From Streptomyces yangpuensis (lineage in GTDB: Bacteria > Actinomycetota > Actinomycetes > Streptomycetales > Streptomycetaceae): a DNA stretch of 64,000 nucleotides. Numbering within the stretch: the first letter of the stretch is position 1; each line of letters begins with the position of its first letter. The stretch is taken from NCBI RefSeq assembly GCF_001005295.1, contig NZ_LBMK01000006.1, positions 881 through 64,880 on the forward strand. The letters are read 5' to 3'. Positions 1 through 7,293 of this stretch are shown here, piece by piece. The notes beneath the pieces were generated by a model. That model was not told the origin of the DNA, ran no database searches, and worked only from the letters and a program-made list of their open reading frames with translations. Made by a program: the position numbers and the translations under genes.

Positions 1-1
1 C

Positions 2-127
2 GACCTGCCCGGCGTCTTCCTCGCGATCATCCTCATCCTCGTCGTCGGCATCGCCATCGACCTGCTCATCTTCAGCCCGATCGAGCGGTACGTCCTGCGC
101 AGCCGCGGCCTCCTGGTCAAGAGCTGA
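2..127 (+). CDS. ABC transporter permease, C-terminal fragment (SsuC/TauC type)
   Basis: Only the last 41 residues are in the window; the gene enters from the left edge. They contain one hydrophobic membrane segment (residues FLAIILILVVGIAIDLLIF), a short basic loop and an end reading YVLRSRGLL before the TGA. This pattern is typical of the last helix of sulfonate/nitrate/taurine ABC permeases of the BPD_transp_1 family, which carry substrate across the cytoplasmic membrane with an ATPase and a lipoprotein. The next gene, a sirohydrochlorin chelatase, starts 5 bases later. Siroheme is the cofactor of sulfite and nitrite reductases, so an assimilatory sulfur (or nitrogen) operon to the left is likely. 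The substrate is inferred from context only. Confidence 0.75.
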   Translation, partial: DLPGVFLAIILILVVGIAIDLLIFSPIERYVLRSRGLLVKS

Positions 128-132
128 CGCGC

Positions 133-888
133 ATGTCGCCCGCCCTGCTGGTCATCGCCCACGGCAGCCGCGATCCGCGGCACGCCGCGACCGTGCACGC
201 CCTGACCCGGCGTGTGCGGGCGCTGCGGCCCGGACTGCGGGTCGAGACGGCCTTCCTGGACTTCAACGCCCCGCGGGTCGAGCAGGTGCTGTCGGCGCTG
301 CACGCCGACGGCGTCCGCGACGTGGTGGCCCTGCCGCTGCTGCTGACCCGGGCCTTCCACGCGAAGGCCGACATCCCGGCGGCGCTGGCGGACGCGCTCA
401 CCCGGCTGCCGGGGCTGGCGGTCTCGGTGGCGGACGTCCTCGGCCCGTCCCCGCTGCTCGTCGAGGCGCTCGAACGCCGGCTGTCCGAAGCCGGCATCAC
501 CCCGGCGGACCGCGCCACCACCGCGGTGGTGCTCGCGTCCGCCGGATCCACGGACCCGGAGGCGATCGCAGTGATCGCTGAAATCGCGCGGGAGTGGCGG
601 CACACCGGTTGGTGCGCCGTGCGGCCTGCGTTCGCCTCCGCCGCTCTGCCCCGTACGGAGGATGCCGTACGGGCCCTGCGCGCCGAGGGCTTCGCCCGGG
701 TGGCGGTGGCCCCGTACGTCATCGCCCCCGGCCGGCTTCCGGACCGCATCGTGGCCGGCGCCGGGGCGGCGGGCGCCGACGTGGTGGCCGACGTCCTGGG
801 CGCCGCCCCGGAGCTGGCCCTCCTCCTGCTGCGCCGCTACGACGCGGCCGCGGCGGCACCCGCCCGCCTCCCGGCTCTCACGGCGTGA
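133..888 (+). CDS. Sirohydrochlorin chelatase, CbiX/SirB family
   Basis: The 251-residue protein begins with the family signature LLVIAHGSRDPRH (His10) and has the second metal-site histidine at His76 in AFHAKADIP. These two histidines hold the metal while it is inserted into sirohydrochlorin to make siroheme or, with cobalt, a cobalamin precursor. A second, more degenerate copy of the fold follows (AFASAALPRTEDAVRAL, residues ~165-185), so this is the two-domain form. The ATG lies 5 bases after the ABC permease stop, so the two are surely co-transcribed. Sulfonate/sulfate uptake and siroheme production would both feed sulfite reduction. Ferro- versus cobaltochelatase cannot be settled from sequence alone. 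Confidence 0.85.
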   Translation: MSPALLVIAHGSRDPRHAATVHALTRRVRALRPGLRVETAFLDFNAPRVEQVLSALHADGVRDVVALPLLLTRAFHAKADIPAALADALTRLPGLAVSVADVLGPSPLLVEALERRLSEAGITPADRATTAVVLASAGSTDPEAIAVIAEIAREWRHTGWCAVRPAFASAALPRTEDAVRALRAEGFARVAVAPYVIAPGRLPDRIVAGAGAAGADVVADVLGAAPELALLLLRRYDAAAAAPARLPALTA

Positions 889-911
889 CGGTCTGAGAAC
901 CGCCGCGCCGC

Positions 912-1913
912 CTACGCGCGGGCGGCGGCCTCGTCGGCCAGGGCCGTCAGGTCCGCGATGGACATGGCCCCCGGCGGCAGACCCTCGCGGGCGAAGATGT
1001 TCGCCGCGTGCCGCAGGACGTCGTTGACCGGGGTGGGCACCCCGTGCAGCCTGCCCAGCAGCGAGATCTCCCCGTTGAGGTAGTCCGCCTCCACCGAGCC
1101 CGTGCCGCGGGCCAGGCTCTGCCAGGAGGAGCCGCCCCGTACGCCCGGCGGCTGCTCGACCTTCCCGTCGCGGGCCTGCGACTGCTCCGCGTCCGAGGCG
1201 TACGCGATGCCGGCCGCCCCGAAGGCGGCCTTGGCCTCGCGGACGGCGCGCAGCAGCAGTGCCGCCTTCGCGGGGTCGGGCTCCGGGCCGGTGGTCGCCT
1301 GGATCGCGTTGCCCAGGTTGCCCAGCAGCTTCGCGTACTTCCACCGCATGACGTCCTCGACCAGCGGGGCCTCGAAGCCGGCCTTGGTCAGGTCCTCCGC
1401 GACGGTCCGGGCGAGGGCGTCCGTGCCGCCCGCGGCCAGGCCCAGGTGCAGGATGCCGGTCAGGGGCGTGCACAGGGCCGAGACCACGCCGGGTTCCAGG
1501 AAGGTGGCGGGCAGCCAGACGCACACCCCGTACACGCGCGCGAAGCGCCGTAGCGCCAGCCGCTCGCTCTCCACGCCGTTCTGCGCGCAGAACACCGGAA
1601 GCCGCTGCGCGGCCGTGCCGCCGCCGGCGACCTCCGCGTCGCCCCAGGTGTCGAGCGCGGCGATGGCGTCCTGGGTCTTCACGGCCAGCAACAGCACGTC
1701 GTCCGGGCGGAGTTCGCCCAGCTCGTCCGGTCCGGTGACCACGTCGGGCCGGTGCACCCGGCTCCCGTCGGCCGTCGTGAGCCGCAGTCCCCCGGCCCGC
1801 AGGGCCTCCGCGTGCGCGCCGCGGGCGACGAGGACGACCTCGCCGCCCGCCTCCGCGAGCCGTCCGCCGATGGTGGCGCCCACGGCGCCCGCGCCGATGA
1901 TGATGTACCGCAT
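912..1913 (-). CDS. 2-dehydropantoate 2-reductase family protein (PanE/ApbA-like)
   Basis: A 333-residue NAD(P)-dependent reductase. The ATG at 1913 is chosen because the Rossmann motif IIIGAGAVGATIGGRLAEAGG begins three residues later; the open frame continues upstream but without family similarity. Other PanE/ApbA marks are LLAVKTQD (lysine after the nucleotide domain), the CAQNGVE segment and the catalytic-helix motif RWKYAKLLGNLGN in the C-terminal helical domain. PanE reduces 2-dehydropantoate to pantoate in coenzyme A synthesis, but many actinobacterial paralogues act on other 2-oxo acids and there are no pantothenate genes here. It is convergent with the chelatase gene and divergent from the DUF4440 gene. 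Confidence 0.8.
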   Translation of the reverse strand: MRYIIIGAGAVGATIGGRLAEAGGEVVLVARGAHAEALRAGGLRLTTADGSRVHRPDVVTGPDELGELRPDDVLLLAVKTQDAIAALDTWGDAEVAGGGTAAQRLPVFCAQNGVESERLALRRFARVYGVCVWLPATFLEPGVVSALCTPLTGILHLGLAAGGTDALARTVAEDLTKAGFEAPLVEDVMRWKYAKLLGNLGNAIQATTGPEPDPAKAALLLRAVREAKAAFGAAGIAYASDAEQSQARDGKVEQPPGVRGGSSWQSLARGTGSVEADYLNGEISLLGRLHGVPTPVNDVLRHAANIFAREGLPPGAMSIADLTALADEAAARA

Positions 1914-1985
1914 GCCGATGAGCCTGGCACACCCCACCACCCACGTCTCCCCCGGGGCGGTCACCGGTGCCGCGTCCGGCCGGGG

Positions 1986-2000
1986 CAGGATGCTCCCATG
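1986..2000 (+). promoter_or_regulatory. Putative -10 box and leaderless start of the DUF4440 gene
   Basis: CAGGAT (1986-1991) is followed after exactly six bases by the ATG at 1998. There is no purine-rich ribosome site between them. This is the arrangement of leaderless actinobacterial transcripts, in which the -10 box places the first base of the mRNA at the start codon. No clear -35 is visible. Confidence 0.4.
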
Positions 2001-2381
2001 GGTGGGGACGGAGAGGCCGTGGCCGAGGCGGTCGCGCGCGAGATGCAGTTGATGAGTCCGGGCGTGCGGACGTCGAGGGTGCTGACGGACCGGCTCCTCG
2101 ATCCGGAGTTCGTCGAGGTCGGTGCCTCGGGCCGCAGGTGGGACCGGCGGGCGATGCTGGCGGCGCTGCCGGAGATGGAGGGCGGCGCCGAGGACGGACC
2201 GCGCTACGAGCCCGCCGGTATGACGGGGGTCGAGCTCGCGCCGGGGGTGGTGCACCTCATGTACGAGACCGTGATCGACGGGCGGCGGGCGCGCCGGAGT
2301 TCGATCTGGCGGCGGTCGGACGACGGGGCCGGCTGGCGGATGTACTACCACCAGGCCACGCCGGTGCCGGGCGCCCCCTAG
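1998..2381 (+). CDS. DUF4440 (SnoaL-like) domain protein
   Basis: A 127-residue protein of the NTF2/SnoaL-like fold. The pattern is a helical start (EAVAREMQLMSPGVRTSRVLTDRLLDPEFVEVGASGR) followed by strands RRSSIWRRSDDGAGWRMYYHQATPV, as in DUF4440 proteins, whose C-terminal motif is W...R..YHQ.TP. The family includes small hydrolase/isomerase-like proteins of mostly unknown role. The longer open frame upstream lacks similarity. The ATG at 1998 is preceded by a -10-like box with no ribosome site, suggesting leaderless translation. It stands alone between divergent and convergent neighbours. Confidence 0.75.
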   Translation: MGGDGEAVAEAVAREMQLMSPGVRTSRVLTDRLLDPEFVEVGASGRRWDRRAMLAALPEMEGGAEDGPRYEPAGMTGVELAPGVVHLMYETVIDGRRARRSSIWRRSDDGAGWRMYYHQATPVPGAP

Positions 2382-2464
2382 GGGCGATCAGGCCGGGTGG
2401 GCGGCGCGCCGGCGGCGAAGCACGCGTCGATCTCGTCCAGGTCCGGCTGGTCACCCTCGTTCAC
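2378..2464 (-). CDS. Possible leaderless 28-residue small protein
   Basis: On the minus strand a GTG at 2464 opens a 28-codon frame (VNEGDQPDLDEIDACFAAG...) with strong GC at third positions. A TACGCT box (2471-2476 on the plus strand, reversed) lies exactly six bases upstream, the usual layout of a leaderless start. The peptide is acidic and has one cysteine. Its stop overlaps the end of the DUF4440 gene by three bases. I do not recognise it and cannot exclude chance in such GC-rich DNA. Confidence 0.3.
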   Translation of the reverse strand: MNEGDQPDLDEIDACFAAGAPPTRPDRP

Positions 2465-2515
2465 GCCCGCAGCGTACCCGGGTCGGGGCCCGGGCCGCCC
2501 GGTGCGGAAGTCGCT

Positions 2516-3082
2516 TCAGGGCGTGGTCAGTTCCACAAGCTTGGCGACGGTGTTCCAGTTGCGGGTGGTCACGTCGATGCCCTTGACGACGGCGGGCCGG
2601 GCGAGCGCTTCGGCCAGCTTGGAGCGGCCGAGGCCGGCGGGGACGTAGAGGTAGAGGACGCGGTCGCCGAGCCGGTACTCCTCGGGAAGGAACGCGGCGC
2701 CGTCGAGTGCGGCGAAGCGTTCCGGGCCGGGCTGTTCGGAGAAGAAGGTGGCGTGGAGCTGCTTCCCCTCCAGTTCCGCGGCCGGGAAGGGGCAGGCCTC
2801 CGCGACGGCGCGCAGGTACGCGCCGTCCACCACCAGGCACGCGACCCGGAAGCCGAAGTGGGCCTCGATGGCCGCCTCCAGCTCCCGGGCGAGGGCCACC
2901 GGGTCGGTCTGCGCGCTGCTGAACACGGCGTTCCCGCTCTGCAGGTAGGTCTGCACGTCCCCGTGCCCGAGTCCTTCCAGGACCGTGCGCAGTTCCGCCA
3001 TCGGGACCTTCCTGCTGCCGCCGACATTGATCCCGCGCAGCAGTGCGGCGTACTTGGTCGTCGCCGTGGCCTTCTTCGTCAT
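2516..3082 (-). CDS. DUF1697 domain protein
   Basis: A 188-residue protein. The N-terminal block KYAALLRGINVGGSRKVPMAELR and the following GLGHGDVQTYLQSGNAVFSS are diagnostic of DUF1697, a widespread bacterial family with a ferredoxin-like fold and no established reaction. The ATG at 3082 is used; an in-frame start three codons upstream adds only MAP. The C-terminal NWNTVAKLVEL also matches the family. The gene is alone, followed by the glycosyltransferase gene on the same strand upstream of it, with about 20 bases between them. Confidence 0.85.
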   Translation of the reverse strand: MTKKATATTKYAALLRGINVGGSRKVPMAELRTVLEGLGHGDVQTYLQSGNAVFSSAQTDPVALARELEAAIEAHFGFRVACLVVDGAYLRAVAEACPFPAAELEGKQLHATFFSEQPGPERFAALDGAAFLPEEYRLGDRVLYLYVPAGLGRSKLAEALARPAVVKGIDVTTRNWNTVAKLVELTTP

Positions 3083-3103
3083 GGGGGCCACCCTAGGCCG
3101 CGG

Positions 3104-4306
3104 CTATGACAGTTCCGCCTCGATGAGGTCGGCCGCCTGGTGCGTGCCGCCCTCGGCGGCCATCCCGGCCCGGATCTCCTCGGCGCGGGCGGCGACGGCG
3201 GGGTCGGCGACGAGGGCGAGGACGGCCTCCCGGAGGGTGGCCGGGTCCGCGTCGGCCATGGGGACGTGCCGGGCGACGCCCAGGGCGGCCAGCATGTCGG
3301 CGTTGCCGAACTGGTCGACGGCCTGGGGGACGGCGACCATCGGGGTCGCGGTGGCGAGCCCCTCCTGGCTGCCGCCGGCGCCCGCGTGGGTGATGAACGC
3401 GTCGGCCTGGCGCAGGATGTCCAGCTGGGGGACCCAGCGGTGGACTTCGACGTTGGCGGGGATCTCGCCCAGGTCGGCCTCGTCGGTGAACTTGCCGATC
3501 TGCAGGACGACGTGCCAGTCGGGCAGGTCCGCGAAGGCGTCCATGCAGGCGCGGTAGAAGGCGGGCTGCTTGGTGAAGGCCGAGCCGAGCGAGACCAGGA
3601 CGACCTTCTTGCCGTGGGCGGCATCGGGCCGGCTCCAGGTGCCCTGGGTGGCGCTGCGGTCGCCCTGGCAGGCGCCGACGAAGGTGTGGACGGCCTCGTC
3701 GACGCGGTCGGCGTGGGGCTGCATGGCCTTGGGGATCAGGACGAGGCTGCGGCGGGGGCGGCTCTGGAAGCGGTCGACCTGGTCGCCGAGGCCGTTCTCG
3801 GTGAGCCATGCCGCGAACCTGGCGTAGTACGCCTGCCCGCGCTCGGAGGCCTTCAGCCCGGCGAACATCGGCTCGGCCACCTCCTGTTCGTACCCCTCCC
3901 AGGCGACGAGGTTCGGGGAGAGCGAGACGGCGGGGACGCCCCAGCGGTGGGCGAGCACGGGCGCCGGGTAGGAGGTGATGTCGTGGAGGACCAGGTCCGG
4001 TTCGTCGCCCTCGAAGGCGGCGGCGAGCTGCGGGAGGACCTGGACGGCGTCGTTCAGGAAGGGCTCCAGGTTGTCGATGAGTTCGGTGCCCCAGGCCTCC
4101 GGGTCGTCGTCGGTGGGGAGGGTGGAGGTGTAGATCACCGGCGTGGCGCCGGTCTCGGCGACCTTGTCGGCGAAGGCGGCGGGGATGGCGTAGCTGACGC
4201 GGTGGCCGCGGGCGACGAGCTCCCGGATCACCTCGATGCTCGGGTTGACGTGCCCGTGGGCGGCGATGGAGAACATGGCGATGTGGGCGGGCTTCGCTGA
4301 GGTCAT
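3104..4306 (-). CDS. Macrolide-type glycosyltransferase (MGT/OleD family, GT1)
   Basis: A 400-residue GT-B enzyme. The N-terminal acceptor domain starts with HIAMFSIAAHGHVNPSIEVIRELVARGHRV, containing the catalytic histidine of the AHGH segment. The C-terminal donor domain has VHRWVPQLDILRQADAFITHAGAGGSQEGL, the nucleotide-sugar binding signature of MGT enzymes (HxGxGGxxE form). Relatives such as OleD, OleI and Mgt inactivate macrolides by adding glucose from UDP-glucose, and many accept flavonoids and other phenols. Length is normal and all key motifs are intact. The gene lies 35 bases downstream of the FUSC gene, but the gap holds its own palindrome, so separate control is likely. A self-resistance or xenobiotic role is inferred. 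Confidence 0.9.
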   Translation of the reverse strand: MTSAKPAHIAMFSIAAHGHVNPSIEVIRELVARGHRVSYAIPAAFADKVAETGATPVIYTSTLPTDDDPEAWGTELIDNLEPFLNDAVQVLPQLAAAFEGDEPDLVLHDITSYPAPVLAHRWGVPAVSLSPNLVAWEGYEQEVAEPMFAGLKASERGQAYYARFAAWLTENGLGDQVDRFQSRPRRSLVLIPKAMQPHADRVDEAVHTFVGACQGDRSATQGTWSRPDAAHGKKVVLVSLGSAFTKQPAFYRACMDAFADLPDWHVVLQIGKFTDEADLGEIPANVEVHRWVPQLDILRQADAFITHAGAGGSQEGLATATPMVAVPQAVDQFGNADMLAALGVARHVPMADADPATLREAVLALVADPAVAARAEEIRAGMAAEGGTHQAADLIEAELS

Positions 4307-4318
4307 GCACCGACCTTA

Positions 4319-4337
4319 ACGAGACGATACGTCTCGT
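4319..4337. promoter_or_regulatory. Perfect 8+3+8 palindrome upstream of the glycosyltransferase gene
   Basis: ACGAGACG-ATA-CGTCTCGT is a perfect inverted repeat in the 35-base gap between the FUSC stop and the glycosyltransferase start. It overlaps the only -10-like element (TATCGT on the minus strand). Length, spacing and sequence suit a TetR-family repressor site. There is no T-run, so a terminator is less likely. Its sequence differs from the operator next to the TetR gene at 6679, so another repressor probably binds here. Confidence 0.55.
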
Positions 4338-4341
4338 GCAA

Positions 4342-6495
4342 CTACTTTCGGGATTCTTCTCCCTCACCCGACGGGGCACGGCACGGCTCCAGGACGCGTT
4401 CGACGTCGACGGCGAGCGATTCGAGCCAGGCGAGCGCCCCGAAATACCGCGACGGCGCCACGCTCTCGGGCGTATCGGGGTACGGCCACTCCCCGCCCGC
4501 CCCGGCCTCCGGGGGCGGCTGTCCGGCGGCCGAAGAGGCCGGGGCGCCGGCGGTGCGCGCGGGGAGCCATCCGGCGGTGGCCGCGGGCGGCTCGGACCGG
4601 GCGCGGCGGGACGCGGCGTACATCGCGGCGACGAGTTCGGAGGTCCGGCCGCCGAGCCGGTCCCGGTGCACCGGGTCGAGGACGGGCCCGGAGCGGGCGA
4701 GCAGCCGGCGCGAGCCCCACAGCACGTGATGGCCCGTCATCATGGCCGCCTGCCAGTCCGGTGCCCCCTGCGCCGGCGCCCTCGGCTCGCCCTGGCGCTG
4801 TGCGTACGCGCTCTCCGCCAGGGACAGCGCACGCTGGAGCGCCCGGTCGTCGGGCGTGGCACCCGGGACACCCGCCACCACGGCGGCCGTGGTGCGCTCG
4901 ACCGTCTCGGCCTCCCGTTCCAGCAGCTCGGCCACGGCCCGGTGCAGCTCCGCCTGGGCTCCCCGCGGCCACGCGAGCAGTCCGAAAACGACGCCGATCA
5001 TGCTGCCGATGATCACGTCCATGATCCGTACTTCGGCCAGCCGCCAGGTCACCGGCGCCAGCTGCGCGAAGACGAAGGACACGACGAGGGTGAACATCCC
5101 CTGGGCCCAGCCCACGCCGCGCACGGGCCCGACCCGGAAGGCGACGACCATGACGACCGGCAGGACGACGGCGTAGACGGTGGTCCGCCCGCCGACCAGG
5201 GCCAGGACGCCAGCGGCCAGGAGCGCCCCGAGCAGCGTGCCGGCGAGTGCCTGGCGCACGGTCGCCCGGGTCTGCGCGGCCGTGGTCCGGGTCAGGCTGA
5301 GGACGGCGAGCATCGCCCAGAAGCCGTGCGGCAGCGATTCCACACCCGCGACGGTCCGGGCGGCACCGAGCGCGAGGGCGATGCGGACGGCGTTCTGGAA
5401 GTACACCGACCGCGGTCCGGCATGCGCCCACAGCCGGTGCCACCACAGCAGCGGCGCCCCTTTGCCGGCGTACCAGAAGCGGACGGAGTCGACCCCGCCG
5501 GGGATTCGCGCGCGCCGCCCCCGTACGGCCAGTTCCGAGGCGTCGGCGTAGGCCACCGCGGCGTCCGCGACCTCCAGCAGCGCGGCCCGGCGCCGGCCGC
5601 GGGCGGCCGTCAGTCCCTGCCGCTCGTGTTCGGCGCGGTCCGCGGCCTCCTCGCGCAGCCGCCGCAGGGTGAGGGCCTCGTCGTTCGCGCGGCCGGTGCC
5701 GGACAGGAGGGCGGCCGTCGCGGCGGCGGCCCGGCCGACCGCGTCCAGCAGGTCCGCCCCGGGCTGCAGCGGGGCCTTGCCCGGGGGCGGTGGCGGCAGG
5801 TGCTGCATGCGGCCGAGCAGCGTACGGACGGCCAGACCCGTATGGGCGAGAGCCCGGTCGCGCAGACCCGGCCCGGCAGGGCGGTCGGCCTCGTCGGTCC
5901 GCAGGGGGCGCAGCGACTCTCCGGCCTCGCGGACGGCCGCCACGGTGGCGGCGGACAGGGCGTACGGTGCCCGCCCCAGCTCGTCCGCGCAGCGTACGGC
6001 GACCCTGCCCGCCTCGGCGGCCCGCTGCCGGTAGGTGGGGCCGCGCGGTTCGGGCAGCACGAAGAGCTCGGCGAGGACCAGCAGGACGAGTCCGAAGGTC
6101 ACGCCCAGGAGCCGCTGGCCGAGGGTGTCCGGGGCGTAGGGCGGGAAGCTGGGCATGATGTAGAGCAGTTGCAGCCCGGGGGTCGCGCCGGCGGCCCGGG
6201 GACCGGCCGCCGCCACGAAGGCGAGGACGAAGCCGATCAGCAGCATGCCGGCGACCGCGGTCCAGGTCCGTACCGCGAGGAAGGTGCCGGCCGTCACCAG
6301 CAGCCAAACGGCGGGCGTCGTGCGGACCATGACGGCCGCCCGCTGGCGCCCGGTCCCGGGGATGTGGGAGAGCGCCGCCATCGACACGACGCCGAAGAGG
6401 GCGTACGTGGCCGCCACGGGCTGGTCCAGCCCGTAGAGGAACAGGTAGAAGCTGCCGCATGCGGCGAGGGTGGTGCGGATAGCGCGCCGCGCCAC
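4342..6495 (-). CDS. FUSC family membrane protein, N-terminus probably frameshifted
   Basis: The frame has two hydrophobic blocks separated by a long cytoplasmic region, the layout of FUSC (fusaric acid resistance / aromatic efflux) proteins. Block one includes FYLFLYGLDQPVAATYAL, WLLVTAGTFLAVRTWTAVAG and LLGVTFGLVLLVLAELFVL. Block two includes HGFWAMLAVLSLTRTTAAQ, ALAGTLLGALLAAGVLALV and VVLPVVMVVAFRVGPVRGVGWA. No ATG precedes block one in this frame; GTG 6495 is the nearest start and has no ribosome site. Upstream of about 6500 the coding-like third-position GC shifts to another frame, which holds an ATG at 6551 (MLEWWAP), so an indel near 6480-6500 is suspected. The gene is divergent from the TetR gene across a perfect operator and is probably repressed by it. 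Confidence 0.8.
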   Translation of the reverse strand: MARRAIRTTLAACGSFYLFLYGLDQPVAATYALFGVVSMAALSHIPGTGRQRAAVMVRTTPAVWLLVTAGTFLAVRTWTAVAGMLLIGFVLAFVAAAGPRAAGATPGLQLLYIMPSFPPYAPDTLGQRLLGVTFGLVLLVLAELFVLPEPRGPTYRQRAAEAGRVAVRCADELGRAPYALSAATVAAVREAGESLRPLRTDEADRPAGPGLRDRALAHTGLAVRTLLGRMQHLPPPPPGKAPLQPGADLLDAVGRAAAATAALLSGTGRANDEALTLRRLREEAADRAEHERQGLTAARGRRRAALLEVADAAVAYADASELAVRGRRARIPGGVDSVRFWYAGKGAPLLWWHRLWAHAGPRSVYFQNAVRIALALGAARTVAGVESLPHGFWAMLAVLSLTRTTAAQTRATVRQALAGTLLGALLAAGVLALVGGRTTVYAVVLPVVMVVAFRVGPVRGVGWAQGMFTLVVSFVFAQLAPVTWRLAEVRIMDVIIGSMIGVVFGLLAWPRGAQAELHRAVAELLEREAETVERTTAAVVAGVPGATPDDRALQRALSLAESAYAQRQGEPRAPAQGAPDWQAAMMTGHHVLWGSRRLLARSGPVLDPVHRDRLGGRTSELVAAMYAASRRARSEPPAATAGWLPARTAGAPASSAAGQPPPEAGAGGEWPYPDTPESVAPSRYFGALAWLESLAVDVERVLEPCRAPSGEGEESRK

Positions 6496-6625
6496 CGTAC
6501 CGGGGCCGCGGCCTGCGCGTCCGTCGCGTTCGGCGCCCACCACTCCAGCATCGGGCCGTCGGCGGGAAGCCACCACCCGCCCGCGGCGGGGCGGCGGGAC
6601 GTGCCGTCGGGGGAGAACTCCCGAT

Positions 6626-6651
6626 TTAATGAATGAACAGTCATTCATTAA
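6626..6651. promoter_or_regulatory. TetR-type operator between the FUSC and TetR genes
   Basis: TTAATGAATGA-ACAG-TCATTCATTAA is a perfect 11+4+11 inverted repeat in an otherwise GC-rich gap. The TGAATGA/TCATTCA core is common among TetR/AcrR operators. It lies 28 bases before the GTG of the TetR gene and upstream of the divergent FUSC gene, so one dimer pair could repress both. Confidence 0.8.
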
Positions 6652-6678
6652 CTGCGTTACCGAGGGAGGTGGGCGGCG

Positions 6679-7293
6679 GTGGGACGCCCCCGGGGGATCG
6701 AGGACGAGGTGATCCTGCGCGCGACCGCGCGGGTCATGGGCCGGGTGGGGCCGACGGGGCTCACCCTGGCCGCCGTGGCCCGCGAGGTCGGTCTGGTGCC
6801 CGGCACCCTCGTCCAGCGGTTCGGGTCCAAGCACGGTCTGCTGCTGGCGCTCGCCGACCGGTCCGCCGAGGAGGCCGGCGAGCTGGCCGCCCGGGCGCGC
6901 GGGGCGCACGCCAGCGCGCTCGACGCCCTGGCGGCGCTGACCTCGCAGAGCCTCGCCGGGACGGACACGCCGGAGAGCTTCGCCCACCACCTGGCCTTCT
7001 TGTGCACGGACCTCACCGATCCGCAGCTGTACGAACGCGCCCTGGCCGTTCACCACGCCCAGCGGCGGGCGATCGCCGCGCTGCTGGCGGAGGCCGTCGC
7101 CGCGGGTGAACTCCGCGCCGCGACGGACGTCGCGGCCCTGGCCGGCACCGTGCAGGCGATCACCGCCGGCGCGGGCCTGACCTGGGCCATCGAACGCAGC
7201 GGCACCCTCGCCCAGCGGCTGCGGCGGGAACTCGACGCCGTACTGCACCCCCATCTCCCGCCACGGCACGGCCACGAACCGGAGGAATCATGA
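6679..7293 (+). CDS. TetR/AcrR family transcriptional repressor
   Basis: A 204-residue regulator. Residues 8-55 form the TetR helix-turn-helix: EDEVILRATARVMGRVGPTGLTLAAVAREVGLVPGTLVQRFGSKHGLL, including the conserved LVxRFGSK turn at the end of the recognition helix. The remainder is an alpha-helical ligand-binding and dimerisation domain with several histidines (FAHHLAFLC, VHHAQRR). The GTG start has the ribosome site GAGGGAGGTGG upstream. The last four bases overlap the next gene (ATGA), so regulator and SDR are co-translated. The perfect palindrome at 6626-6651 is the evident operator for itself and for FUSC. The ligand is unknown, perhaps an aromatic compound exported by FUSC or altered by the SDR. 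Confidence 0.9.
   Translation: MGRPRGIEDEVILRATARVMGRVGPTGLTLAAVAREVGLVPGTLVQRFGSKHGLLLALADRSAEEAGELAARARGAHASALDALAALTSQSLAGTDTPESFAHHLAFLCTDLTDPQLYERALAVHHAQRRAIAALLAEAVAAGELRAATDVAALAGTVQAITAGAGLTWAIERSGTLAQRLRRELDAVLHPHLPPRHGHEPEES

Noticed and set aside
133..2351. Long overlapping frames opposite the chelatase, reductase and DUF4440 genes
   Set aside because: They lack the third-position GC pattern and any family motif; they are shadows of real genes in GC-rich DNA, as are most long opposite-strand frames here.
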